NCBI GenBank assembly: GCA_905221605.1
Contig: CAJNDS010000802.1
Location: 124,001-188,000, forward strand
From: Symbiodinium natans
Lineage: Eukaryota > Sar > Dinophyceae > Suessiales > Symbiodiniaceae
Length of the DNA: 64,000 nt
Direction: 5' to 3'
A model generated the notes under the pieces. It did no database searches. It was not told where the DNA came from and worked only from the letters and a program-made list of their open reading frames with translations. Of the stretch, positions 12,000 through 22,752 are shown piece by piece. The stretch's first letter is position 1, and each line of letters opens with the position of its first letter. The position numbers and the translations under genes are program-made.

Positions 12000-12770
12000 G
12001 CGGCTCGTCGGCTAGCCCAAATCACCCGAGCATGGCACACAGCCGGTGGAGCCCGGCGGTTTGCACGGCCGCGGCCCACTGGCATGATGAGCGCCATCCT
12101 ATTCTGCATGGTTGGAATATCTTGCTTGCTTAACAACTTCCCAACTCATCTGAACCAAATGAAACTAGTTATGTCAACAGTTTGGGTTCACATGGAAGCT
12201 ACAAACATCCGGTCTGCCGGATCTGCATTCTTCGAAGGAAAACAGCTGCCAAAAGAAAGCAGGCAGCTCAAACAGATGCAAGATCCAAGAAATATGTCCG
12301 GCCAGCAACGCTCACAACTCATCACTCTTTTGCTTCCTTCCAATTCATTCTGTCTTCGTCTATACTGTTCTACATGTAGGAGGCTGGTCACTCTTCCGGA
12401 TGGCTCTCCAAATGGTCGTCTGCATGTACGCGCTGTCAGTTTTTCTTGGATCGCTCAATTGCCGCCCTTAGGGAGGGAGAGGAACAGTGAATGACGCCGA
12501 CGTGGCCCTTGGCTAGACCATGCGTGCGAAGTGACGGTGTTCTCGGCGTAGTTGTTCATGTCGTAGAACAGTGGGGCACAACTTCGTGGTGTGAATTGGC
12601 CTGAACTGGTCGGCTGAGTGCGTCAGCCATCGTTAACATTCGCCGGCTCAATGCCCGCTCGTGCCACCTCCGCCGTCTCGCAAGCACTGATGGCCACCTC
12701 GACTTGTTTCGAGTGCGCTCTTGAGCTCCCTTTCATCCCCCACCGTCCCTCTTTTGAGCCCTTGTGCTTT
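12000..12770. other. No supported gene
   Basis: This is an intergenic or intronic stretch between the CS-domain region and the PPR gene. Open frames on both strands are short and show no motif. Confidence 0.4.
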
Positions 12771-12899
12771 GCCGGGTCACCTGGCAACAAATAACATCAG
12801 CTTGCCTGGGACAGACACTCTCAGAAAGCGACTGTTAAAGCATTCTGGGCCCACGTGTGCTGAATGGCAACTCGCATCGTCGGTGAAGCGCATCAACCC

Positions 12900-13537
12900 C
12901 CCCCCCAACGCTGCATTGCATCCCGGATGCAAAATGCAAGCAGACATTTCCTCAGACCACTGAGTTGTCAGATTTAGATCATGCAGCTTACTTGCCCCCT
13001 TTTTGCGGCCTATTTGCAGCCCAGTCTCCTGCAGGATCAAAGTTGGTAGCTGCCATCGGCCTGCCTTCTCCATGGCGCTCATCGCAGCGCTGTGGCCTCG
13101 CTACTTTGTGTTGGCACTTTGGCATGCTTCATGTCTCGGGCGCGCCAGGGCACTGAGGAGGTCCGGCTGCAGGGCACTTCGCCGCATGGCCCCGAAGCTC
13201 TGCAACGCTTCCTGCCACTGTCCGGCTCCCTCCTGGGCAAAAGATGGCAAAAGGAAAGACGGGTGCTGAAAAACAGATGTGAACACATGCTAGAAAATGC
13301 AAACGCCACACGCTCCAGTCACTGAAGTCACTGAAGTCACTGAAGTCACTGAAGTCACTGAAGTCACTGAAGTCACTGAAGTCACGAACGACCCAATCTG
13401 CCACAAGAGCTGCGCAAGCGCTGGTCGCCGCATTGGCACAGATCAGGTTGCTGCGCACACGGCAACCGGCAGCTCGGCCCAGGAGGCCGAGGGCGTTGAG
13501 CCAACTCGATGCCTCGAAAGCATGCGCATGTATGCAG

Positions 13538-13573
<36 letters not shown>

Positions 13574-16500
13574 ACATATATATTTATTTATGTATTTATT
13601 TACGTATTTATTTATTTATAATATGTATATGTATATGTATGTGTATCTGTATATGTGTATGTATATGTATATGTATTTGTATTTGTATTTGTATATATAT
13701 ATATGCATAATAATCAGTGTAACATGTTGTCTTATTTTGTGTAGCTCAAAGAGCTTGCGAACTAGTTCAATATGTGCTTCGAACCTTCTCGCAGGCGCTG
13801 ACTGCCGCGCTGAAGCTGATGATGTCTGGAGACAGCCACGCCTTCGTGAAAAACTCCTGTCCGGCACATGATAGCAGGCTCTTCCTCAGTCGCGCTTCCC
13901 ATCTTGAAATGTCTCTGGCAGGAGGTCTGGTGCCTTCTTTCCTTGAAGGGGTATGTGCTGTCCTCTCACGAGCCAAGCCACGAAAAACAACTCAAGTACT
14001 CAAGCAACCCCACACCCCGCACCCCCTAGCCAAAGCGCATAAACACACTTTGCTTTCTTCTTTTCGCACCATCCCCTTCTTTTTCCATGAGATCGAACTT
14101 TCCACCGCACCTAAATTGTCTAGGTGGTCTTTGCTGTGTCAATGCATAAAACCCAGGTTGGGCTGACAAAAACAGGACGCTCTCTTTCAGAATCGGAGAT
14201 TGAAGAACTCGGTCACGATGCGGAGGCATTTGAAGAAAGACCACGGCACGTACAAGTGACCATTAGCCCGAGCCCCAAAAATGCGAGTCAAAGCGACCAG
14301 AAAAAAGAACAGCACAAGCACACCAAAAAGCACAAGGACGGCAACAAGGTGAACACTCAGGCTGCCAAAACAGAGGCTGGCAAATACTTGGAAGGCCTGG
14401 CCTGACTGAAGCCAAAATACTGATTTGCATGCGTCTCAGATTTGTATTGAACATGATATACTTCGATCATCCCCACCCTACAGCTATATCCGATCTATCA
14501 CCGATTTCAGAGCTCTCCTGCCTTTTTGCGGACCGGGTTAGGGACACTTCGTCACAGGGACGGGACCCGTGCGGAATCCTGGCACAAATTCCCGGTTACA
14601 ACACACCGGTTCTCGTTACAGCGTTTACGACATTTCTGTGCAGCAACAGCCCTGATGATGCGATGACCACGTGAACAGAGGTTGGTTGGCATAGGGTGAC
14701 AATCAAAGTATGGGTGGTGTCAGGTTTCGTGTCGGATTCGTCAATACTCGGGCCTATGGCCCCAACCAAACGGATTGGTGAAGGCCAGTAAAATTTACGG
14801 AGGCACTTTCAGCTGCATGCGGCCACTTAGAGAATGCCGCTGACGGCGGGCCTGCGACGAAAGCAAGCTCAGTGACTGTGTCCACAAGCCGCACCTGAGC
14901 ACATGCTCCATATCACTCACGACCCCCGGAAAAGCAATGCCTGGAGACACGCGGTGTCGCAGAATTGTGCTGGTAGTACTCAGACAGACATGTACAGACC
15001 CAACTGCTGAGGGGGAGCTTCTCGCAAGCGCTCAGGGCGGCATTGCATGAAACGGTTGTGGGCTCTAGGCCCTCCCCCTTCTCCTCCTTTGCCTGTCTCC
15101 CCAAGCGGCCCAAGCTTAAAGCAAGCATTGCCAGGTCCCAGTGATTGCCCTTTTCATAAGCAGCCACCAACGAGTTGAAGCCTTGGGGGATGGCTTGTCA
15201 TTGCATGTTCTGCCGAATTCTGCCTGGTCCTACATGCGACAAGGCCTGCTAAGGCCTGCTGGCGAGATGCTTACGACTGTGCTCTGAAGGCCTTGAAGGG
15301 TCAGCTTGTCGAAGAGCCACATGGCATGCTGCCACTTGTCCGCATCTCGCAAAGCCGAATTGAAGCCGACCACATCAATCCCTGGTACCCGAAGCATCCA
15401 GCAGGCTCGCTGCCAGTGGCTGACCCTCTGACATGCTGCGATGGCGGCATTCCAATTGAAACTGTGGAAATTCTCCTCTTGATTGAGTTTCAAAGCCAAG
15501 TCCCACTGCTGACGCGAGAATATGCTCATGGCTGAGTTGATGCAAATCTCATTCGGCCGGGTTGCACCACGGCGCATGCCTCGAAGCAATTCCGTGACAG
15601 CCTGCCAAGGCAGGTCCTCCGACGTGAGGGCACTCAGTGACATGCTTGCCCTCAGGTCCTCTGGGTGATTTGAGACACCTTCATGGAGCCTCACAGAAGG
15701 TGAGGTTGCAAAAAGCGCCAAAGACAGGTGCCAGTCGCTGCACGCGTCCATGGCCGAGCGACAGCCGACCTCACCCGGGTTGAAGCCTGTAGCGTATCCT
15801 CGCTCCTGCAGAGCGATGACGCGAGACCATCGACCCACCTGCAAGCCACGGGAGCTGACATGTGACGACCCGCGTACTTACACATCATCTTACATCCGCA
15901 GCTATAGACATGATGATGGCCTTCTGGCATGCACTCATTGCGGCTCTGCAGGTGATGTCATCTGGATTTAAGGACTGGCATCCAAGCCAGGATGCCGTAA
16001 AAAGGGCTGCCTGCCACTGGAAGCTCCTGTCGCACAATGTAATCGCCGAGTTCAGAGTGATCAGGTTGGGCTCAGAGAGCTGCCGCCGCATCTCTGTCAA
16101 GCATGTAAGGCCTTTTGCCCACTCTCCTGCTTTGCCACATGAGCTAAGAATTGTGCTGAAGGTGACGAGGCTGGGCCTCGTCGTTTTTGCCGACATCAAA
16201 GCCAGGACTCCCATGGCAGCACGCCAACGCCCAGCCTTCTCACATGCGCTGACGACTGTGCTGTAGCTGACAACGTCCACATCTATAGCAGAATCGATGG
16301 AATCTTGGCGACAAAGCATGTCCAGTGCCACTTGCCACATGGCGTTCTTGGCAAAAACCCCTAACATCGCATTGAAGCTGACGGTATCCTGACTGCAGTG
16401 TTCCAGGAAGGCCAAGGCTAGGGGCCAATGGCCGAAGAGGACAGAAATGGCAGCACTGTAGTGGATCACGTTCGTCTCAGCTTGTAGCACCCTCATGTCG

Positions 16501-16600
16501 CAGAAAACTGCCTGGACCCTCTTCCAGCTGATCCGACCAGCGTTTTTGATGATACGCGTGGCATCTCTAGCTCTGCACAAATCCGTCATGGAGGCGTCGG
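12900..16600 (-). CDS. Pentatricopeptide-repeat (PPR) protein, multi-exon
   Basis: PPR proteins are helical-repeat RNA-binding factors, mostly organellar. Exon-like blocks read right to left. 16589-15915 has repeats such as VVSYSTVVSACEKAGRWRAA and VTFSTILSSCGKAGEWAKGL. 15840-15270 has NEICINSAMSIFSRQQWDLA. 15190-15010 has VSCNAALSACEK. About 13920-13790 has DIISFSAAVSACEK. About 13510-13390 has LICANAATSACAALVADW. About 13260-13130 has GQWQEALQSFGAMRR, and about 13082-12990 has SAMEKAGRWQLPTLIL. The N-A-x-SACEK-x-W pattern with about 35-residue spacing is diagnostic. Introns hold a 9-bp tandem repeat and an AT/TG microsatellite. A Met at 16587-16589 is a possible start, but an upstream exon is not excluded. 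The 3' end is not seen clearly. Confidence 0.8.
13318..13385. repeat. 9-bp minisatellite (GTCACTGAA)x7.5
   Basis: There are seven perfect copies of GTCACTGAA plus five bases. The 9-bp unit keeps frame: on the minus strand it extends the PPR open frame as repeated Asp-Phe-Ser, and on the plus strand it would read Thr-Glu-Val. It lies between two PPR exon blocks, so it is either in a short intron or translated as a linker. Confidence 0.9.
13536..13705. repeat. AT/TG-rich compound microsatellite
   Basis: An (AT)n run is followed by (GT)n, (TTTA)n-like, (TATATG)n and (TTTGTA)n segments. It lies between PPR exon blocks at about 13.79 and 13.51 kb, so it is intronic. Confidence 0.9.
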
Positions 16601-16725
16601 GCTTGCTGCGAAAAGCGATGATGTCTCTTCATCGTGCCTGCCACTTTGGGAGGCTGACTTTTCAAAGGGCATAGCGTGCATGGGGGGGTGGGGTGTGCTC
16701 ATTCGATGTGTATGTAAGTAAGTGA

Positions 16726-16762
16726 GTATGTATGTATGTATGTATGTATGTATGTATGTATG
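16726..16762. repeat. (GTAT)n microsatellite
   Basis: About nine copies of a GTAT/TATG tetranucleotide lie just 5' of the PPR gene, with degenerate GTAAGTGA units before it. Confidence 0.9.
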
Positions 16763-16855
16763 TGTGCACACGTCTATACATGATAAACATGACATATGAG
16801 TTCGCGTCGCATGTCAGTACCACCCCTCCCATGGCATGCCCCCACACCACCCCCA

Positions 16856-17080
16856 AACCTAAACCCTAAAGCCCCAAGCCCTCTCTCTCTCTCTCTCGCT
16901 CTCCCTCTCTCCCTAAAATAACCCTAAACCGAAACCCCAAACCAGTAACGCCATCAGAACCCCTTAAAACCCTCAAAGAGCCGAGGGAAAACCCACAAAA
17001 CCTTGAAAATCCTCAGCCCTAGACCATAAACCCGTCAAACCTAAACCTCTGCTGCCTTAGCCCCTAAATCCGAAACCCCA
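16856..17080. repeat. Degenerate interstitial telomere-like (CCCTAAA) DNA
   Basis: Units such as ACCTAAACCCTAAAGCCCC, AACCCTAAACCGAAACCCC, CCCTTAAAACCCTC and CCCCTAAATCCGAAACCCC recur for about 225 bases, interrupted by a (CT)n run near 16880-16915. The CCCTAAA/TTTAGGG unit is the plant-type telomere repeat, also reported for dinoflagellates. The copies are heavily diverged, so this is not a functional chromosome end. Confidence 0.6.
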
Positions 17081-17530
17081 GGGGGGGCAGCGACGCTGCA
17101 CCATTTATAACATGATCTGCGGCGCCTTCCACCCTAAGGCAAGACCACGGTAGCTCCAGGTGTTCGTCGCCTGAGGTGATACAATGCTCCAGCATCTTAA
17201 CCTGCCGACGCCAGCCCCGCAGTCCCACCGACATATTCGCTTGAGCCAAGCTGCCAAGCTGCAAAGCTGCCGCGTGCCAGTCCGGAGATCGACAGCCCAG
17301 CAACTCATCTCGGATGCTTCACGCGCTCATGCATGGCCAGTGCCCCCTTTAGCCTCTGAGAGGCACTGGCCGGCAGGCTTGAGCTCACAGAACTGCTCGG
17401 CCATACATTTTGATTTTAGAGAGTATGCTGTTCTGCCTCATGCGAGTGAAACCGAAGGTGTGTGCTTCAGCCACATCTGGCCGTCATGCCAACATGTCCT
17501 TTTAGCAGGCCTAGCAACATCTAGCAACCC

Positions 17531-19498
17531 TCAACTTGTCAACCCGATTCCGAACAACTTGTGCAACATGTGACGGTTCTCTCGACACTCGAAACATGGG
17601 ACAGTCTGGTGAGAATGTGTTTTTGTTGCCCGGCCACGGTCCATCTGGCGAACTTTCGCTCTAGTCTTGAAGTCTTCTGCAAGTTCCTCCATGGAGTAGC
17701 GCATGCGCATCTTTACACGCAGCTGCGCCACGAGGATGTCTGGATCGGACACATCTTTCACAGCCACAACTCCACCTGCCACAGGATTTCGAGTTGCTTG
17801 CACGCCATACTGGAGAAGCCCAGCCATTGGAAGCTCGCCACGACCAAGGAGGAGTTGTTGACTTGTACCAGGCATGGACCCATGGATCTCCACCCCAAGC
17901 TTTGTTGTGGACAGCTGCTCTAACACATCATCTGTCATGGCGAAGGGGCCGAAAGTCACCAAGGAATCGTAGACAGGCTGTAAGCCTGCAGCCACGGCTG
18001 TGAAACCAACATCAAATCCAAGGAACTCGATGCTGACAAGAGTGCGGAGCTCGTCTGGGGCGCAAGGCAATCCGGATGGCGGTGGCGGGGCACCAGTGGC
18101 AACCTGCAGGGATTCCTGCAGACGCTCAGCCGCCGAAAGGTCCATAGCCCCGACGCCCACAAAGACGTCCAGGGCATTTTCGCAATCCTCCAAGTCCGAG
18201 ACATCCGAAAAGCCAGACACGCTAAGAGCATCATCCGGTTTTTGGCCAGAAAGGGTAACATCCTCGAAGCCAGCAATGCGGCGTTGCAGATCTTGGATGC
18301 TTTGCAAGTGAGCTGCCGCAATCCTTGCCCACTTCTCGCGATCTCGAAGGAAGCTCTGGGACTTGATGCGGGCATCTTCGAGCTCCTGTGTTTGGAGAGC
18401 CTTGAAATTCTGTGAGACAGCCGTCTCGCGGTCCAGCTCCACCCGAAGAATGCTAATCTGCCTCCTCAAGTCGTCCCTTTCCTGGCCCAAGCGTTCAACC
18501 ACACGCTCCATCGAGTCTGCCGTTGTCAGGTCCAGGCGTGAGGGCACTGCCGGGTCTGGCCGCTCAAGCCGAGCGAAGGCTGCCCCGGCTGAAGCGCCTC
18601 CCACTATCTGGGATAGGGCTGCCTCTAGAGCTTCCTGGTTGCCGGGCGGCAGGCGCTCACGCATCAGCCGCATCTCACGCTCAACCTTCTGCATCTCCGC
18701 CGTCTGTGACTCGATCTCGACCTGCAGCTGCTCGTTGCGCTGCTTCAGGTCCAAGCACTTGGCCTGAAGCCGCTGCTTTGCTTGGATTCCAGCCACACGC
18801 CCCTGCTCCAACACTAAATTATCGTCCACAAGCGTCTGGTGCTCTGCAACCTTAACCCGTAGCACATCCTCCAGGGCAGAGATGCGTGCATTCGCCTCCC
18901 GACGGTCATCCACCTTGGACAGGAAGGAGTTCGCCTCGAGCCGCCGCAGCTGGGCCTCGAGCTGCCTCGAGCGCTCCTCTGCACGGATCACCTCCTCCTG
19001 CAGTTTCCCAGCGTCGGACGTCTCGAATTGAGCTTTAGACTGCTGGATCTGGAGCTTGAGTGCAGCACGTTGGGACTCGTAGTCTTGAATCTGGGAGCGG
19101 TACCCTAAAGTTTCGTGCTCCAGCTTTTCTGTTTCGGCCTGCAGCTGCTGCTGCAAATTACTGACAAGTTCCTCCTTCTTTTGAAGCTGTTCATTGCGAA
19201 CCTTCTCTTCCAAGTCTGACCTCCCTCCACGACTTCGCGCGGCCAGGACTTCGTTGATCCGCTGCTGCAAGCGCTCGCCCTCTGCACGCAAAGTTTCTGG
19301 GCTCACGGCTGAAGAGATGCCGCGTTGCAGGGCGGGTGGTGCCCCCACCACAGCAGCACCCAATGGAGCACGTGGCGCCGCTGGCGTCGCTGGCGCTGCT
19401 GGCGCCGCAGGCGCGGGCGGTGCCGGCACTGACCCAGGGGGTGGCGGTCCCGGTGGATGTGGGAGCACGGCCCCCACAGGCGGAGGCAAAGGCTGCAT
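17531..19498 (-). CDS. RPGRIP1/RPGRIP1L-like coiled-coil and C2 protein (ciliary transition zone)
   Basis: This is an open block of 655 codons from Met at 19496-19498. Residues 1-60 are Pro/Ala-rich. Residues about 75-400 are heptad-rich coiled coil (Gln/Glu/Arg/Leu-rich, e.g. QLQVEIESQTAEMQKVEREM). Residues about 481-615 form a C2-like beta domain with GLQPVYDSLVTF, KLGVEIHG and LVAQLRVKMRMRYSMEELAE. That order and those motifs match the first C2 domain of RPGRIP1/RPGRIP1L (GLHPEYNFTSQY...TLEVHQ...WIRLRVPM). These proteins anchor the ciliary transition zone, consistent with a flagellated alga. The last about 35 codons after FKTRAKV look like intron read-through, so more C-terminal exons may follow. 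The stop of the channel gene is only about 270 bp upstream on the same strand. Confidence 0.6.
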   Translation of the reverse strand: MQPLPPPVGAVLPHPPGPPPPGSVPAPPAPAAPAAPATPAAPRAPLGAAVVGAPPALQRGISSAVSPETLRAEGERLQQRINEVLAARSRGGRSDLEEKVRNEQLQKKEELVSNLQQQLQAETEKLEHETLGYRSQIQDYESQRAALKLQIQQSKAQFETSDAGKLQEEVIRAEERSRQLEAQLRRLEANSFLSKVDDRREANARISALEDVLRVKVAEHQTLVDDNLVLEQGRVAGIQAKQRLQAKCLDLKQRNEQLQVEIESQTAEMQKVEREMRLMRERLPPGNQEALEAALSQIVGGASAGAAFARLERPDPAVPSRLDLTTADSMERVVERLGQERDDLRRQISILRVELDRETAVSQNFKALQTQELEDARIKSQSFLRDREKWARIAAAHLQSIQDLQRRIAGFEDVTLSGQKPDDALSVSGFSDVSDLEDCENALDVFVGVGAMDLSAAERLQESLQVATGAPPPPSGLPCAPDELRTLVSIEFLGFDVGFTAVAAGLQPVYDSLVTFGPFAMTDDVLEQLSTTKLGVEIHGSMPGTSQQLLLGRGELPMAGLLQYGVQATRNPVAGGVVAVKDVSDPDILVAQLRVKMRMRYSMEELAEDFKTRAKVRQMDRGRATKTHSHQTVPCFECRENRHMLHKLFGIGLTS

Positions 19499-19770
19499 GA
19501 TCCCCTACATCTGCCACACTTGAGTCCTAATTCCTATCGAAGGACAGCTTGGTGCTGGACATGTACAAAGCAGGTTTTGGAGAACACGCCTTCAAGCAGA
19601 CCTTCTTACCGCTCGCCAAGTGCTCGAGGCGGCAAAACCTTTTTTCCTACGACCCACATCGCAGCTAGGTCTTGAAGCCAACTTGCTCCGTCTTCAACGG
19701 AGGCAGCTGCTTGCTAGAAAGCTGGATCTAACTTTCCAGATACCACGCAACACGCCTAAGCCTTGGCGGC

Positions 19771-22510
19771 TTAGAGAGACGGGCTTTGTGCAGAAACTTG
19801 CCTGGCAATGTCATCCACCTTCAAGCTGAGCCTTTCGACCAGTCTGTGCACTTGTGCTAGATCGAAGCTGCGGGCCATCCCTTTAATTCGCATGGTGCCA
19901 GCTTCAAACTCCTCCAATGAAATTTCCCCATCGCCTCGCAAAGCACAAAAGGTGACGTTGCACAGTTGCGCCAGACGCCTCGAGATGTTTGCTCTGCAGA
20001 TTCACATCCTGAGGCCGGCACCTGTATCCAGCATCTGGAACAAACCCCAGAGATCCGTAGTCTCAATTTCCAGCTGACTCAACCACAAGTGAAGCTTTGG
20101 CGCTTTCAGGAGTCTCTTGAACTCCTTCATATCGATCTTGCCGTCCCCAGAGATGTCGGCCTGCCTAAAGAGAGCCGACACTTTCCGCTGGAAGGCCTGC
20201 TCCGACCTCCGCTTCTCCCTGGCCATGACCTCCTCGTCTGCCTGCGCAACCTCAATCTACGAGAAAATGCAGTGTGTAGAATGCAGTGTGTGTCAGAGGA
20301 TTTAAGACACTGGAAGTTTCTTCCCTTCTGCAAAAGCTGAGCGGGCCTTCATCGTGCTCTGGACAAAGACGGCGTTGACGACGTTCAGCCTTGGTGGCAA
20401 GCAAAAGGGTTCGCGAATGCAACTGGCACCTTGCAGCGCAAGAATCAGGGACGGAGCTTATCAGACAAGGTTCACAGCGAACCCGACGAAACAGCGATAG
20501 ATGATGAACACCAGCGCGTACCACTCACTGACATAGTCGATGAGAACTCGACACGGGGGTGCCCAGTTGGCGAAAAGCACCTGCACAATGGTTGAAGACG
20601 TTCATCGTCATCGGGGTAGGCAGTGACTGCCCCAAAGGAGCCAGAAGCAAAACGGGGGAAAACTGTTGGTAGCAGTGCCAGCACACCCTTCGTGGTGCAA
20701 TATGCTTCAACACTGCCATGGAAGCTTCAAAAAGGACTGGAACAGCAACATCTGCGAATCTTGCGAGGACGCTGGACCAGACCTCGAACATGGTGAGCAG
20801 GGTTGCCGAGAAGGTTCCGTAATAGCGGAAAACAGCAAATCGGGCTTCCATCGGCGCCCCCGGGTCCAGCATAAACTCGCTCACCTCGGCGTGTGTTGAA
20901 ACGCATGTTCGCTGTACCTCGTTTCGCTACGATAGGCACGAACACAACATTTTTAGGAGGTGCCGGTCTGCATTCAATGAATGGCGTACTGCTTACTTGT
21001 ACCATGGCACCTTGTGTTGCCCATAGGCAAGAGAGAGGGAGAGGGGGCGGTGGGTATGGGTGCGAGTGCATGTGAGTGTGAGGTTGTGCGTGTCCTCTCT
21101 GGTGAACACCAAGGCATGGGCCATGTAGCTGATCGTCATGCCGGCACTGATCTGAATTATCATCAGCAGGAACCTGGACCGCAGCCAACAAGTGCCGAAG
21201 CTAGCAGACGGTCTGGCATTCACAGATCACTCTCGCTTTCTGTGCATCAAACCGATCACACCGGCTTTACTGAGCCACCGACAAAGACCAGAAAAGGATG
21301 CGCACCTCTGCTGCCATTGAGGCCAAGCAAATGGGATTTCACCGCACGCATTTGCAGCACTTCGCGCTTGACCCCCCGCCGCGCTCTTGCGGCTCTTGCG
21401 TGCAAGCTGCACTCGCAAATATGCACTTCCTCAGCATGGTATCGCAGCTATAGCATTGTGCGCCCAGGTGGAAGATGCACAGAATCAAAGGTGCAGACCA
21501 TGTCTGGACTACACAGCGGGGCTGGGGTACCTATTCCACCCAAGGTTCAAGAGTAGCTGCAACGACTCCAAAACGGCAGACATCCTCACCACTCGAATGG
21601 CCCGGAGCAACCTCACGTTGACATATTGGCGCCCTTTCAAGCTACCTTGCTCAGCCTCCGGTGGAGACACAGAAAGATCGGAAACGTATTGCAGTCCCAG
21701 CATCTTCCCCAGCCGCAACAGTCGGAGAAATGTCGGGCTGATCGGCAATGCAGCTGCAAACAATTCCAGCCACGAGCTGCAAACCACCAGGAAATCGATC
21801 CAGTTCAGCGCAAATCTCCAAAAGGTCATTCGCAGGTAATACATCCGAGTCAGCATTTCGATCCTGGGCATGACACACAAGTTTCAGATGCAAGTCCAGA
21901 ACCTTACAGTAGCCATATTGCTTGCTTGCAGCAGAGAAATTTCGATTCTGTCAATCTGTCAGCGAAGATGCGTAAACAAGGATGCAAAAATCAGGTCGCC
22001 CTGCAGGAAGATCTGTTCCGAATTGGGCCATGCCTGGCACAGATGTGATGGAGATGTGATGGAGATGCGAGTTACGCAAGTACACACCCCCCCCCCCCCC
22101 CAACGCGCTCCCGCCTGGTGCGCGGGCTGATCATAGCGGGGATACCCAATGCTGTGGCCAATTCTCAGGCCGAGGTATTGTAGTTGAGCAGCCATAAAGC
22201 ACACGTTCACAAATAGCAGCCCGGCAATCAACATCTCAAAAGTACCTTGAGAGAAACATCAACAGGGTTCGCTTCAGAACATCTTACGTCCGGGCTGGGC
22301 TTTGGGCCAAGGTGCCGCTCAAGAAGAAAGCTCGTACGCGATCCAGGCCAGTGTCGATTGGCGCTTCGTCATCCGAGCCGTCACTCTCCAAGTAAAGCCC
22401 AAGATCCATCGTCGACTGGTCCGACCGCAGTGATGCTGACGTCTGGGCAGTTTGAGCGTGTGGACCTTCAACGAGGCACTTCCACGTGACCTTCTGCACG
22501 CAGCACATGA
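19771..22510 (-). CDS. Single-domain voltage-gated cation channel with EF-hands
   Basis: Exons read right to left as one six-helix channel. S1 is near 22234-22130 (LLFVNVCFMAAQLQYLGL). S2 is near 22030-21965 (FLQGDLIFASLFTHL). S3 and S4 are at 21880-21540 (WRFALNWIDFLVVCSSWLEL; RLLRAIRVVRMSAVLESLQL with spaced Arg). S5 is near 21190-21110 (LLMIIQISAGMTISYMAHAL). The pore is near 20890-20770 (FRYYGTFSATLLTMFEVW). S6 is at 20580-20465 (WYALVFIIYRCFVGFAVNLV). EF-hand 1 is near 20180-20120 (DISGDGKIDMKEF) and EF-hand 2 near 19950-19900 (LRGDGEISLEEF). The protein ends SAQSPSL at a stop in 19771-19773. This matches the Nav/Cav-like channels of dinoflagellates, but with one domain visible. The N-terminal exon (near 22500-22290) and start codon are uncertain. 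Ca2+ regulation through the EF-hands is an inference. Confidence 0.8.
22086..22101. repeat. Poly-C run in channel intron
   Basis: About 15 consecutive C lie between the S1 and S2 exons of the channel gene. The count may be affected by sequencing. Confidence 0.7.
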
Positions 22511-22752
22511 CCCCCAGGCTGGCATTTTGTGACTGGGGGCCCCGCTACCCAGGCCGGTTGAAACAGTAGCTACCGTGGCTCGCGGATCGTCTTCAAGTGG
22601 TCGGGATTCCGAACGACTGATAGCCTCCCCAAGTGCAGTCAGAACTGGGTGGTCGATGCTACACAGCGTCTCACTCTGTGACTGTGACCCCGTCTACTTT
22701 GCCTTGAGAGGCGGAGACATCCTGAACACAGCATTGATCTCGCAACTCAAAT

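Noticed and set aside
13318-13385. Repeat array considered as CRISPR-like
   Set aside because: The units are 9 bp and contiguous, with no spacers, inside a eukaryotic gene. It is a minisatellite.
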